From positions 14,304,001 through 14,368,000 of the forward strand of contig CM055868.1 of NCBI GenBank assembly GCA_029582165.1: a DNA stretch of 64,000 nucleotides, given 5' to 3'. The position numbers and the translations under genes were made by a program. Source of the DNA: Portulaca oleracea (Eukaryota > Streptophyta > Magnoliopsida > Caryophyllales > Portulacaceae). The notes under the pieces were generated by a model that saw nothing but the letters and a program-made list of their open reading frames with translations, made no database searches and was not told the origin of the DNA. Shown piece after piece: positions 49,269 through 61,523 of this stretch. How positions within the stretch are numbered: the stretch's first letter is position 1; every line of letters begins with the position of its first letter.

Positions 49269-52200
49269 ATGAATAATGAAAGCATTCAAAAACAAAGAAA
49301 CAAAAACAGCAAAGGCAAGAACTCGCTACAAAATATTCCGCAAACATCATCAACTTTACCATTTGTTAAATCTTGTAAACATTGTGGTGCTAAAAGATTT
49401 TATGGTGAACCTAAAGGCTTTTGTTGTGCTAATGGTGAAGTCTTATTAGCATCAAATGATATACCTGATGAACTATACTATTTATATACATCAACGTCTG
49501 CGGATGCAAAAGCTTTCCAAACATATATACGAACTTATAATAATACGTTCGCTTTTACCTCTTTTGGTGTTATGTACGATAAATCTTTATGTAAACGAAA
49601 TAGAGGCATCTACACATTTCGAGTTCAAGGACAGGTGTACCATTTTATCAATGAATTGATACCAAATGATGCACAACCATCATATTTACAATTGTACTTT
49701 TACGATACTGACCATGAACTTCAAAATCGTATGAATGTTTCTAATAAATTAAACTCTAATATAATACAACGTCTTACTGACATTTTAAAGATAAATCCTT
49801 ATGCATCATTTTTTCGAGTGCTTAAAGATATCCCCGAGTTACAAACTCATAACATAATTATAAGAGAAGATACAAATTTGGATCAACGAGTTTATAATGC
49901 TCCTACTGCTTCTCAAGTAGGAGCAATATGGCTCGAAAATAATGAATGTCCTCAACTAGCAGAAAGAGACATAATTATTTATGGGCATGCAGGCTTTAGT
50001 CACAAAGTGCAATATTATTATGGTTGTTATGATCCTTTACAATATCCATTACTGTTTCCACATGGAGATACTGGATGACATGAAAATATTAAAAAAAGAA
50101 ATCCTTCTGAAATGAATAGGACTTGCCAAGGAGAATTCATCGTGAATGCAAATCAGATGACATGTGCAGAAGATCTCCTCCAAGCAGAAGAGCGAGGTAC
50201 GTATTATTGCGCATACTTATCTAAAAATTATTTGTTTATCTTCATACTTTAGATTTTTATTAGTTATACATTTTTCCGAATTTATGCAGCCTTAAGAAAG
50301 AAGGGCTCCAAAGACAAAAAAAAAAAAAATGTTTCTTGTAGAGAATATTATTGTTATAAATTCCAAATAAGACGTGCAAAATCAATTCTACTTTTTGCTA
50401 AACGCCTTCTCCAACAATTCGCAGTTGATATGTATATTAAAATCGAAACACAAAGACTAGACTACTTTCGAAATAACCAAGTTGAAATTAGAGCTGATCT
50501 TTACAAAGGAATTGTTGACAGCATAGCTAACGGTGAAACACGTGGATCGAATATAGGAAAAAGAATAATTTTACCGGCATCATTTATTGGTGGTCCAAGA
50601 GACATGAAAAAAAGATATATTGATGCCATGGCTTTAGTGCAACGATTTGGAAAACCTGATATTTTTTTAACAATGACTTGTAATCCAAATTGGCCTGAAA
50701 TAAAAAATGAATTACTTCCTGGTGAAGAATCACAAGATAGGCCTGATCTTATCACAAGAATATTTCATGCAAAATTACATCAATTGAAGGATGAGCTTAC
50801 TAAAAAGAAAATTTTTGGGTCAATTGCTGCGTATGTATATGTTGTTGAATTTCAGAAAAGAGGTCTACCACATGTTCATTTCTTAATAATATTAAAACCA
50901 TCACATAAACTGATTTCTCCAGAACAATATGATGATATTGTATGTGCTGAAATACCTGATAAACATGATAACCCACACATATACGAAGCTGTTGTTAAGC
51001 ATATGATGCATGGACCGTGTGGTGAATTAAAAAGGGATAATGTTTGCATGAGTAAGAAAACTGGACTCTGCAAAAATAAATATCCTAAGGAATTTTGCGC
51101 TACAAATACACATGGAAGTAACTCATACCCAAAATATAGGCGTCGAAATAATAGTTACTATGCAAGAGTACGCGGTGCTATGTTAGATAATAGATGGGTA
51201 GTACCTTATAATCCTTATTTGCTTGCTATGTTTGATTGTCATATAAATGTTGAAATATGTTCAACTATAAATGTCAAAATACTTATATAAATACTTATAT
51301 AAAGGTCATGATCGAGTTGCTTTTCAAATACTTGCGCAAGAGAAATCAAATAATATAGATGAAATTAGTAACTTTCAAACTGGAAGATGGATATCTCCAC
51401 CGAAGGCTATGTGGAGAATTTATAGATTTCGTCTATACGAAATGTACCCTTCTGTACAAAGTCTACAACTTCATTTAAAGAATCAGCAATGTGTTACATT
51501 TAGAGACCATAATGATCTTACTAAAGTTATTAGTGATACGTCATCCTCGAAAACAACGCTTACGGAATATTTTGAAATGAATAAAACTTCCCCATTAGCA
51601 AGAACTTATCTTTACAAAGATTTCCCTGAAAAATATGTTTGGGATTCGCAAAATAAATTTTGGTATTTAAGAAAGCAAAAAGATGTGGTTGGACGAGTTG
51701 TGGCAGCTTTTCCAACTAAAGGGGAACGATATCACTTACGTTTGCTTCTTAATCATACAAAAGGAGCCACATCATTTGAAGATCTAAAGACTGTTAATGG
51801 GATTATAACATCATCATACCGAGAAGCCGCTCTTTTGCGCGGACTTCTTAAGTCAGACAAATATCTTGAGCAAAGCCTAGAAGAAGCATCAAATTATCAA
51901 ATGTCGTACATGCTACGACAACTATTTGCTACTATATTAGTTTATTGTTGCCCTAATAACCCTAAAGCATTGTGGGGAAAATTTGAACAATTTATGATTG
52001 AAGATTACAAAAACATACCAAACTTAAGCAATGAAAGCATAAGAAAAAGGGCATTACAATCTATTAATTCATCGCTTGAATCTATGGGAAAAAGTATTCA
52101 TAGTTATGATTTTGTCGACAAAAATATGAATTTCAATGAAGATCATGAATCATCAAAAGAGATTCATGATGAACTAAATATTATTGTATCAGAAAAAGAT

Positions 52201-53617
52201 CTTCTATCAATTAATACTTTAAACTCAGAACAGAAGCATGCATATGATATTATAATTGAAAGGATATTTTCTAACAAAGCTGGAGCTTTTTTTATTGATG
52301 GTCCTGGAGGAACGGGAAAAACATATTTATATTGTGCTTTACTTGCTTCAGTTCGATCAAAAAGATTTATTGCCTTACCTACTGCTACTTCTGGCGTGGC
52401 TGCTTCAAATATGCCTCTTGGCAGAACAGCACATTCACGATTTAAATTGCCAATTAATGTTACTGATAATACATCTTGCAATATTACTAAAGAAAGTAAC
52501 ACTGCAAATCTTCTGAAGATAGCTAAACTTATCATATGGGATGAAGCATCAATGGCCAAAAGACAATTAATTGAGGCTGTGGACCTAATGCTTAAGGACA
52601 TAACTGATTGCAATTTACCGTTTGGAGGTAAAGTAATTGTATTTGGGGGAGATTTTCGACAAGTTGTGCCAGTTAATCCAAAGAAACCAAAAGATGAACA
52701 AATAGATGGAAGCTTAGTTAAATCAAATATATGGCATACTCTAGAAAAAATTAAACTAACAAAAAAATATGCGAGCAGTTATGGATCCTTCTTTTAGTGA
52801 TTATTTGCTAAAAATTGGAAATGGAACACAAAAAACAATCTTAGATGATATAATCGAACTTCCTGCTCACATGGTAATACCATATATTGATGACAAGATA
52901 TCTTTAAACATGCTATTAGAACATGTTTTTCCAGATTTAAACGTATTTGCTTCTAATCCGGAAACTATGATGTCTCGTGCAATATTAACGCCAAAGAATG
53001 ATTATGTTGACGAAATAAATGATTTGTTTATTACTAAATTTCCTGGAGCAGAAAGAATATATCATAGTTTTGACACCACTAAAAATCCTAATCAACAAGG
53101 TGAACATGAAGACTTTATTAACAGTTTAACACCAAATGGACTTCCTCCTCATGTTTTAGTACTAAAACAAAATTGCCCTGTTATACTACTAAGAAATATT
53201 GACCCTTCTAAAGGTTTATGTAATGGAACTCGTCTAATATGTCGAAGATTTGATAAAAACATTATTGATTGTGAGATTGTCGTTGGTTACAATCGTGGAG
53301 ACAGAGTCTTTCTTCCTAGAATTCCATTGGAACCTTCAGACTTTGACAAATTTCCTATTCCTTTTAAGAGAACTCAATTCCCTATAAGATTATGTTTTGC
53401 TATGACAATAAACAAAGCACAAGGACAAACACTAGAAAATGTTGGCATATATTTGCCACATCCTGTATTCTCTCACGGTCAATTATATGTTGCATTATCA
53501 AGAGCGAAAACATCGGATTCAGTCAAAATTCTGGTAAAACCAATGCCTGAATACCCAAATTTATGCTGCACTAGAAATGTAGTTTACCGAGAAATACTAT
53601 TAGCTGCAAATCAATAA
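49269..53617 (+). pseudogene. Helitron Rep/helicase (RepHel), broken
   Basis: This protein nicks DNA and unwinds it during rolling-circle transposition. A zinc-finger-like CKHCGAKRFYGEPKGFCC lies near 49374. TGA 50076-50078 replaces a tryptophan codon. A 93-bp intron fits at 50197-50289 (GAG|GTACG..GCAG|CC, phase 1). The HUH nuclease motif is PHVHFL near 50869. The tyrosine motif KYLYKYLYKGHDR lies near 51277, right at a frameshift. Helicase motifs follow: Walker A GPGGTGKTYLY (52303), IIWDEASM (52533) and FGGDFRQVVPV (52650). After a second frameshift near 52765 come MTINKAQGQTL and YVALSRAKT (53405-53510), as in PIF1 helicases. All catalytic motifs survive but one stop and two shifts disable it. 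Confidence 0.93.
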
Positions 53618-56600
53618 CTATTCTCAATTGAAAGTTCATAAACTTTTAGTTACACTAATAAACAAATTGCTTGGTACTATATGTATGTAACTTAAAGGTC
53701 AGTACTTTTGACTTCTATTGTATTTCTTTTCTATATTTTGTTTATTTATATTTCATTCTCATAGTATTTGTCATTTGTTTCAGACCTCTTTCGAAAAAGA
53801 ATTGCTTTTTCTCCTCTATTCTTACTCTAAGAAGCAGTAGTTTCTAAATTTAAATTATCATCGGCTTATGACTGATACAAGAATAGCCAAGGAATTTCTA
53901 TGAGTCGCTTATCTTTCGCAATGAACTCGGACCATTCAAAGTTCTTCTTCATCCCTTGATGTAAACTTGTTAACTTACAATGAATTCCTTCTCCTCTATT
54001 CTTACTCTAAGAAGCAGTAGTTTCATTGTCTTTTTTGTTTTTTTTTGCACATATATATGCCTAACATTGACAGAAAATGATTTTCTCTTTCTATATCTTA
54101 CCCTTAGGCTTAGTCAAATTGAAGGATTAGTAAAAGTTATGTTTTGAATAAAATAAAAAAGGCCACATTATAGCTGTCTGGTCTGTTATGTTTGTTGCTG
54201 TTATTCTGTGTAACAGAGACTGCTTTTTATTTATTATTATCCGAGTGTCTAAATCCTGACGATTATTTGGCTTCAACCCCTGTATATATTTAATGCATGT
54301 TTTGACATGAGTGACGTGCATATTATTTCCCTAATTTATTTATGATTTGTCTGCCAATGCTGATTGTGTTTCCTAATTCATTTCTCCGCTCAGTGCACTC
54401 CGCAGCTGTCTTCTCTAGCTGTCTTCTGTGTATTGGGAACAAAGTAGCCCTTATCCCAGGCCATCCAGTACATAATGAATATAAGAGGCAATTATAGAAA
54501 GCTTAGAATTCTTTTATCCATCCTGACTCAGAAATTTCTGAGTATGGAATCTCTGAAACTGAGGGAAGCACCCTATTGAGAGATGATGAACCATCATGTG
54601 AAGTAAGGAGATCATGTCAACAATGGAGATGATGAACCATCGTGATATAAGGAGATCATGTCAACAATGGTTCCTGAAACGCAACATTGAATATGTTGAA
54701 GCCTGTGCTTCCAATGTTAATTTTCATAAATGTAAGTCCTTAGATTTTGAATACTGGCCATGTTTGAATCTCAATTTATTTTTGCTATCAATTAGCTAAT
54801 CTGTATTTATGTGTAGTATGAGACTGATTATGAATTATAATGTTGGCCAACTATGACACCAGTAAAAGCATAGATCGAAGAAGGCATCACGAAAATAATA
54901 TTACTGTTAACCATTTTTTTTTACTATTCACCATATTTTAGTTTGTCATTATTCTCCAATTATCGCTAGCTATCGTTTGAAATTTCAGTTTGTCCAGAGC
55001 TGATTCACAAGCAGTAGAATCAGCTCTTTGGTGCTCTTTCTGCGCATATGTGGCCTGGGATGGTTTTCAAATCTGGAAATAAAATTGTAGCACCTATTTT
55101 TCCTGAAAGACAAGGTTCGTGTGTTTTCCCTCAGTTTACTTATCTTTGTCTGCTTTTTCGACAGCTCAAGTGTTATAATTTACTACTAATGCTCCACCAT
55201 TGCTCACTCTATAGTTCTATTGAAATTGAAGAGTTTTGACACTATTTATTTGAACCTAAGTAGGGGCTCTCTTTTAAAAAAAAAAGTTTTTTTAAGAGGG
55301 GTAAGTAAACCCTTGCTCATTGGTATCTATTTGACTATTTCAGGGTTACCACCCGAAACTTTACATGCGATGGAATTATAGCCCCTAAGTTTCTTGTTGC
55401 ATCTAATATAAATACTTAATTCTTGATGCTCTTTTGAGATTTCTATTCTTTCTTTTGTGTTAGATGACTACATACATCAGCTCTACTTCAATAATTGCTA
55501 ATTTGTTTTCATTGTTTTTTTGGACATATATATGCCTAACATTGACAAAAAATGATTTTCTCTTTCTATATCTTACCCTTGGGCTTAATCAGATTGAAGG
55601 ATCAGTAAAAGTTATGTTTGTTCTTTGTTATTACGTGATGTAGATTATTTTTATTTACTATTATTCAAGTGCCTGAATCTTGACGGTTGTTTGGGTTCAA
55701 CCCCTGTATATATTTAATGCATGTTTTCAGAGGAGTGAGGTACATATTATTTCCCTAATTTATTTATGATTAGTCTGGCAATGCTGATTGTGTTTCCTAA
55801 TTCATTTCTCCGCCCAATGCACTCTACAACTGTCTTTTCTAGCTGCATTAAAAAGGTGGGTCTCTGAAACTAAGGAGATTACAGAAATTTCTGATGTAAG
55901 GAGATCATGGGGCGTAGGCCTCCCAAATAGTGGTCGCGCTTGAATCTCAATTCATTTTTGCTATCACTTAGCCCATCTGTATTTATGTGCGGTCTAAAAC
56001 TGATTATGAATTATGATGTTGGCCAACTATAGCACCAGTAAATACATAGATCGAAGGCATCACGGAAACAATATTATTATTAACTGTTTTTTTTTCACTG
56101 TTCACCATATTTAGTTCATCATTGTTTTTCAATTATCAGCAGTTACTGTTTGAAATTTCAGGTTTGTCAGTAGCCAGTGATTCACAAGGAGTAGAATTGG
56201 CTCTTTGGTGCTTTTTCTTCCCATATGTGGCCTGGGATGGTTTTCAAATCTGGAAATAAAATTGTAGCACCTATTTCTCCTGAAAGACAAGGTTCGTGTG
56301 TCTTCCCTCTATTTATGTATTTTTTACTGCTTTTTTTTAAAAGGTTTTTTTAGAGCCCTTAACTTTTTATTCTTCACATCTAATCTAATATAGATAATTA
56401 AACATATTAATTTCAATGTGGAGTTACTTTTACTGTTGCCCAGATTGTCATAAATTTTGAAGTTGTGCCTAATCTTTCAATTTTTTTTTTCTTCTGCAGT
56501 AAATATCATCTGTATATTTTATACTTCTTATCCAGTTCATCTTTAATCTTGGCACGTGTCAATCTGTCTATTACTCTGAATTTAGTATTGCTGTTATCTA

Positions 56601-57160
56601 CTAATCATTTACACTTATACCAATCAATTAAAAATTACAACATGTGTAACCTCCTCCTTTTGACATGTGTATTATCAAAATAAAACCAACGTTCAACTCT
56701 TTTCTGTAAATATATATATAACAGTAAAAATATCTCACCTTTTTAAATATTTACTGGCCATATCTAATTGACACGTGTCCATACACATGTCTTTGCTTCC
56801 ATACACGTCTTTAATAAAAAAAAAAATCAGTGATATAAATAATGACTCACTAATAGATAAATGTTTCTTCCATTCCACAAACATTGAAGAACTCAGGCCA
56901 AAAAACTTAATCCGTAGCCCACTGCCTTCCTAAAGTAAATACTAAATACTAAACACATGCTTTTATTGCAATCTTTATTCTTAGGTTATTTATTACTTTT
57001 CCAATGAAAATTAGTTGTTTTCTTCAATCTTCTAGGACCTGATCAATAACGGCAAAACAAAATCAATATTGTGTAATTATAATAAATTGCATCTTTATCT
57101 TAATTGCCACTATTCTAATTAATGTTTTACATCATTAATTAATTACTTTTATTTTTTCTT
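53618..57160 (+). other. Non-coding interior of the Helitron with duplicated modules
   Basis: No gene recognised. Two direct copies of a module occupy most of it: 54023-55160 and 55507-56340. Smaller duplications include the phrase CTCTATTCTTACTCTAAGAAG near 53815 and 53996, and a roughly 50-bp double near 54580-54670. It could be captured sequence from elsewhere in the genome. Confidence 0.6.
54023..56340 (+). repeat. Direct duplication inside the Helitron (two copies plus a short third)
   Basis: Copy A is 54023-55160 and copy B is 55507-56340; B lacks internal pieces of A. Both start with ATATATATGCCTAACATTGAC and end with CCTGAAAGACAAGGTTCGTG. A shorter related piece (GAGTGCCTATATCTTGATGACTATTTG and GTATATATTCAATGCATG) is present at about 47800-47930 near the 5' end. 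By eye, the copies are roughly 85-90 percent similar where they align. Confidence 0.8.
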
Positions 57161-57202
57161 ACATAATAATTGTCTGCATGCTTTTTCCAGGACAAGCAAA
57201 AC

Positions 57203-58497
57203 ATGGCGCCTACTATTGACTACTTGAATATCAAAGACATCACTCCTAGAACCAGAAAATATTGGACTGCAAAGATAAAGGTACTAGAGACATCGCAGCC
57301 TCGATCTTCAAAAACCAAAGCCAAAAGATTCCAAAAACTACTCTTTGTTGACGAAGAAGTAAGTATATAATTTAAACACTTTTCTATTTGCTGAACGTCT
57401 CCTATTAATTCAAATAAAACATTCATATATTCTTTGCTTCAACTTATTCCTTTTTGTGGTTTAGGGTATGAAAGTTCAGGCATCCATATTTGGAAATGAC
57501 ATTAACTTGACTTGTAATAAGCTAAAGCTCTTCCATGCATATGAAATCTCGGATGCTCTTGTATCGCCCATCGATCCATTATACAAAATTGTACCACACC
57601 CATATCAATGGATCATCAATCAATCGAGCTCGATGTCCAAATTACTTCGAGGTTAACATCCCAATGCCTCAGCCTCACCAACTTCAATGACTTGCACAAC
57701 CACATGAATACTGATGTTGGTACGTAAACTATTTGGAATTTGTAATACTCATAATTGTCCTTTATAATACTAACTAACAACCAACACTTTTTAGATATAC
57801 TGGCCATTGTCATTGATGCTTTGCCTCCAAAATCAATAATCATGCACAATAAGGAAACAAGTGAGAAGGAAGCGATGGCGCAAGAATTCATTGTTATCAA
57901 CCAAGAGTAACAACCTTATTGTTACAACTTTGTTACCTATATTCCCATAGGCAGATACAATACATTCTCTAATAATCTATTTGCTTACTAATTGCCCAGT
58001 TAAACAATGTTAACCATGTGGAGTAATTTCATAGAAAATGAAGGTGTATACATTGTAGACCACCTCAGTGATTGGACTATTATTTGGGCAAAGCGCATAA
58101 AAGTGGGCAAATATAATGGTAAAATTCAGTATTTCATGCTTATCTATACACGTCTCCTTCCATACAAATTACTATAACTCATAACATATTCAAACCAGGT
58201 TTGTCACTATCCACCAAATTAACATCAGCAGTACTTATCAACCCAGGTATTCCTGAAACTGCTACATTACGCTCTTGGTAAGGAACCGCTTGCTTTAATT
58301 TTCTGAATTAATTCTATACAAAAACTAATAGAAAACTTTACATGTAGGGCTTTGCAAAATAAACAGATCTTGGAAGAAATGATAGATATGAAGTCATATA
58401 TCTCTTCTACAACAGGATCAACATCTACGAATCCCTCCCATCCCTCACCAATAATAAAAATAGCAGATATCCCAGAATATCCAGACACGGTATTTTA

Positions 58498-58529
<32 letters not shown>

Positions 58530-59193
58530 TCGACTATATTCTTTAACATGTATCTCCCTATGTTTACTGTTGTTCTCTTTTTATAGGGTGAAACATTCAA
58601 AATATGTGCTACTGCGTGCATTGTTGATTATGACCAAAAATTCTGGTATATGTGCTGTAGCCGATGTCAGAAAGCAATAAATGGTACCCACAACACACAA
58701 GCTCACTGCCCTTCGTGCGACAAACAAGTTACTGCAATGGCCAAGTAATATATTATATTCCCTCCCATCACCTTTTACTTAATAATTGCATTTTATTTAA
58801 CTGAGGAACTGCTTCCACATTAATTGATATGACTTTTCCTCCTCACAAATGCATATACAGATGTTGTATTACTGCCCAATTCCAAGATCGCCAGATCAAT
58901 AAGCAGAACGCTTTGATCAAGGCGTAAAATTTGTTCTCAGAATCGCTACAAACTTGCTGGAGCACACAAATGAGGTATTTACTAATCAATCTTCATATAT
59001 ACAACTTGTACCATGTGTTCCTAAAAAAATTGACTTCTTTCATCAATTACAGGATGGTTTAGTCGATAGCAAGTGTTTGCTGAATTCTGCTACTAAAGAG
59101 TACATGTTTGTAGTAAAGGCTTCTCGACATGAGTATCACGGGGAAACAAACATCAAATTCTCAGTTGTGTGTGTCCATGATATTGACACTTGA
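57203..59193 (+). pseudogene. RPA70-like single-strand DNA-binding protein of the Helitron
   Basis: Replication protein A-like proteins are often encoded by plant Helitrons and may protect single-stranded intermediates. The start is ATG 57203 (MAPTIDYLNIKDITP). Exon 1 ends 57358 at GAA|GTAAGT; exon 2 begins 57465 (FVDEE|GMKVQASIFGNDIN), an OB-fold. Further exons run about 57795-57908, 57998-58121, 58200-58279, 58348-58489 and 58587-58745. The last has the C4 zinc ribbon of the third RPA70 OB fold (CCSRCQKA ... CPSCDK). C-terminal exons lie at about 58860-58972 and 59054-59193. A phase problem near 57620 and an uncertain junction near 58905 suggest damage. Exon limits are estimates from splice-like sites. 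Confidence 0.8.
58498..58525. repeat. (CT)n microsatellite
   Basis: About 14 CT units inside an intron of the RPA-like gene. Confidence 0.95.
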
Positions 59194-59261
59194 CTGTAAG
59201 TATATCACAACCATGAAGTTATACCCACCCTTTTTGAAGTACCCGTAACCAGCTGCTTGCT

Positions 59262-59468
59262 GTTGCAATAAGGAGTTCTCAATACTCAGGAGTTTTTGAA
59301 GACTTTTTGGCTGTGAAAAAATAGCCTTTTGGTGTTGAAACGGTTACAAGACTAACTCAGCTCCTGCTGCAATAAGGAGTTCTCAATACTCAGGAATTTC
59401 TAAAGACTTTTTGGTTGTGAAAAATAGCCTTTCGGTGTTGAAATGGTTACGAGACAAGCTCAGCGTTG
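59262..59468 (+). repeat. Tandem duplication of about 104 bp near the Helitron 3' end
   Basis: AATAAGGAGTTCTCAATACTC recurs about 104 bp apart, near 59266 and 59370, with the rest of the unit also matching (AAGACTTTTTGG, GTGTTGAAA). Confidence 0.8.
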
Positions 59469-59659
59469 TAGATATATGGGTTATGCAAGTGCATATTAGC
59501 ACATATGTAAATATGATAAGTTGAAACTTTTGTACTGTACTTCTATAAAAATAGCACTTTAACATGTGACTATTGTTAATGTTCTTAACAGAATCTACTT
59601 CTAACTTTGAGTTTTTGAATTTCAAATGTATCTATCTTCTTGAGAGAGCAACGAACGAT

Positions 59660-59689
59660 CCCGTGCAACGCACGGGTACAGTCAGCTAG
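59660..59689 (+). other. Helitron 3' hairpin and CTAG terminus
   Basis: Perfect 7-bp stem (59660-59666 with 59670-59676), loop AAC, then nine bases and CTAG. This is the transposition terminator of the element. Confidence 0.88.
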
Positions 59690-59868
59690 TCAATACAATA
59701 AAAGAGACATGAAGTTGGACGAACCAGATTTTTTTTTGAGCTGGCTGCTTGGTAGCTAGGTTATCTTGTTGACATTAATCATTTGTGTTGTGTTCACATT
59801 ATTAGGTATTTTTAGCAACGGTTAAAATTTGGGTCAAGGTAAATCAGGGGTTAGTCTTATTTTATTAA

Positions 59869-60394
59869 GGGTTTTTGGCTGAGAAAAATCCGTATTACTG
59901 AGAATAACCTAAGGTGACTTTTTGGCTGATGTCAGTCTATACTTATTCATTATTTTCTTGTAGCATCCCAAATTAAAATTCCAGAACCGGAATGTTGATG
60001 TGGCAACCGAAGCATGTGCCCTTTGAATTAAAAGCATGTCATGTCAATTTTTTTTTAAAATTTTATTTTATCATTAGACGATAAAATAGAATTAAAAAAA
60101 ATTGACGTGGCATGCTTTTAATTCATTGCTAATGTTTTCCCCCATAATGAAAGTACAAGGTGAATAATGTAAGTTAAATGATAAAATAGAATTTTAAAAA
60201 AAATTGACGTGACATGCTTTTAATTAAAAAGGCACGTGCTCCGGTTGCCACATCAACATTCCGGTGCCGGAATTTCAATATGAGATGCTACGAGAAAATA
60301 ATGAATAAGTATAGACTGCCACCAGCCAAAAAGTTACTTTGGATTATTCTCAATCACAAGGCTCTCAGTACGGATTTTTCCCAGCCAAAAACCC
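59869..60394. mobile_element. MULE-type MITE with long inverted arms
   Basis: A 526-bp foldback element. The left arm runs 59869 to about 60070 and its inverted copy about 60185-60394; both begin GGGTTTTTGGCTG. The flanks ATTTTATTAA and TATTTATTAA are a near-match 9-10 bp duplication. The first bases resemble the unrelated-sized MITE at 1454 (GGGTTTTTTGC). No coding sequence. Confidence 0.75.
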
Positions 60395-60693
60395 TATTTA
60401 TTAATGTCAAAATTCGAATGAGAAATTGATGTCAAGTACCAGGTTTTTACTTGGGTCGAACAATAAAAAAAAAAGATATTATTCCCGAATATTCGGTCAA
60501 TGTCAAAATCAATTTCGGACTAAATTTAATTTTTATCTGGAATCACAAGTTCGGGTATTCGGGTTGGGCAAAATTTTGTCAACGCTCACTGTTTTCTGAT
60601 TAATTTGTGTCTACACATGACTTTAGTGATTCGGGGGAAGGGGGATAGACACTTGAGAATTGATAGGAAATAAATAAAATAACGTAAGCATTA
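60395..60693. other. Short spacer
   Basis: AT-rich. A 38-bp phrase at 60624-60661 is repeated at 60948-60985 on the other side of the next MITE. Confidence 0.5.
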
Positions 60694-60947
60694 GGCCCCG
60701 TTCTTTTATGCAGTAACTTACGATGCAGTACCGCACCACACCGCACTACTCAATATTCTACCACATTTCATCACACTTTACCACAATCATTACCAAAATA
60801 TCTTCTTACTTTTCTCTTCTACTTTTCATATTCTCTCTCTTCACCTATCCTACCTACCATCCCACCACAATCCAATCCACTACACTTCACCACACCTTTT
60901 CAAATTCCACCACACCACACCGCACCATTACCATACCCCATGGAACC
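60694..60947. mobile_element. Tourist-like (PIF/Harbinger) MITE
   Basis: A 254-bp element flanked by TTA (60691-60693 and 60948-60950). The left end GGCCCCGTTCTTTTATGCAG matches the MITE at 16698. The right end (TGGAACC) is more diverged. The interior shares the CACCACACCGCACCA composition of its relative. Confidence 0.65.
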
Positions 60948-61034
60948 TTAGTGATTGAGAGGAAGGGGGTAGACACTTGAGAATTCAGGTGGATCAATAT
61001 TTTTTTTTTTTGAAAACACAAACCCAGACCCAAT

Positions 61035-61523
61035 TTATTCACCAGAAACTCCACCCTCCTCAGTTACTAAATCTGCAACTTCAGGAGGATAGACAGTGTT
61101 CCAAGTACAATCAAGTTGTTTACTCACAGCAAGCCTTGTTAAAGTATGTGCCACTCTATTACAATTTCTCTTGCAAAATATAAATCTAACTGAGATGAAA
61201 TCAGGTAGAAAACTCCAACAGTCCTTGATAATTCTTGTCGCTTGAGGGCTTGCAGTGCTCTTACCTAGGAGGCCTTCAATCACTTGATGACAATCAGATT
61301 CAATTTCCACTTTGCTCCAACCATTGTCTCGCGCCAGTTTTAGTCCACATGTAATTGCTCCCGCCTCCATTGTATCAATACTCCATGATGTCTCCATATA
61401 TTCCATTTTTGCTCCTACCAATTCACCTAGGTGATTCTTAGCAGCAACCCCCCATCCACCTTTTCCGCTCTTTTCAATTGATGCATCTGTATTTATCTTT
61501 ATCCATCCTTTTATCGGAGCTTT
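61035..61523 (-). pseudogene. LINE C-terminal RNase H domain
   Basis: In phase with the zf-RVT segment beyond TAG 61524. RNase H residues are visible: Asp in KINTDASIE, Glu in DTMEAGAITCGL, Asp in VEIESDCHQVIEG, and NRVAHTLTRLA with the final His. This matches the RVT_3-type RNase H found in plant L1 elements. It ends at 61035, about 20-35 bp before the A tail. Confidence 0.9.

Larger units (their letters stand above)
47156..59689 (+). mobile_element. Large Helitron (putatively autonomous type, now decayed)
   Basis: The 3' end is diagnostic: hairpin CCCGTGC-AAC-GCACGGG at 59660-59676, then nine bases, then CTAG at 59686-59689, followed by T. The element encodes a Rep/helicase (49269-53617) and an RPA70-like protein (57203-59193), as plant Helitrons do. 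The proposed 5' end is TCTTTACTATC at 47156, preceded by A, as expected for insertion between A and T; this end is less certain. No target duplication is expected for this class. Total length would be 12.5 kb. Non-coding parts contain repeated modules. Confidence 0.85.
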
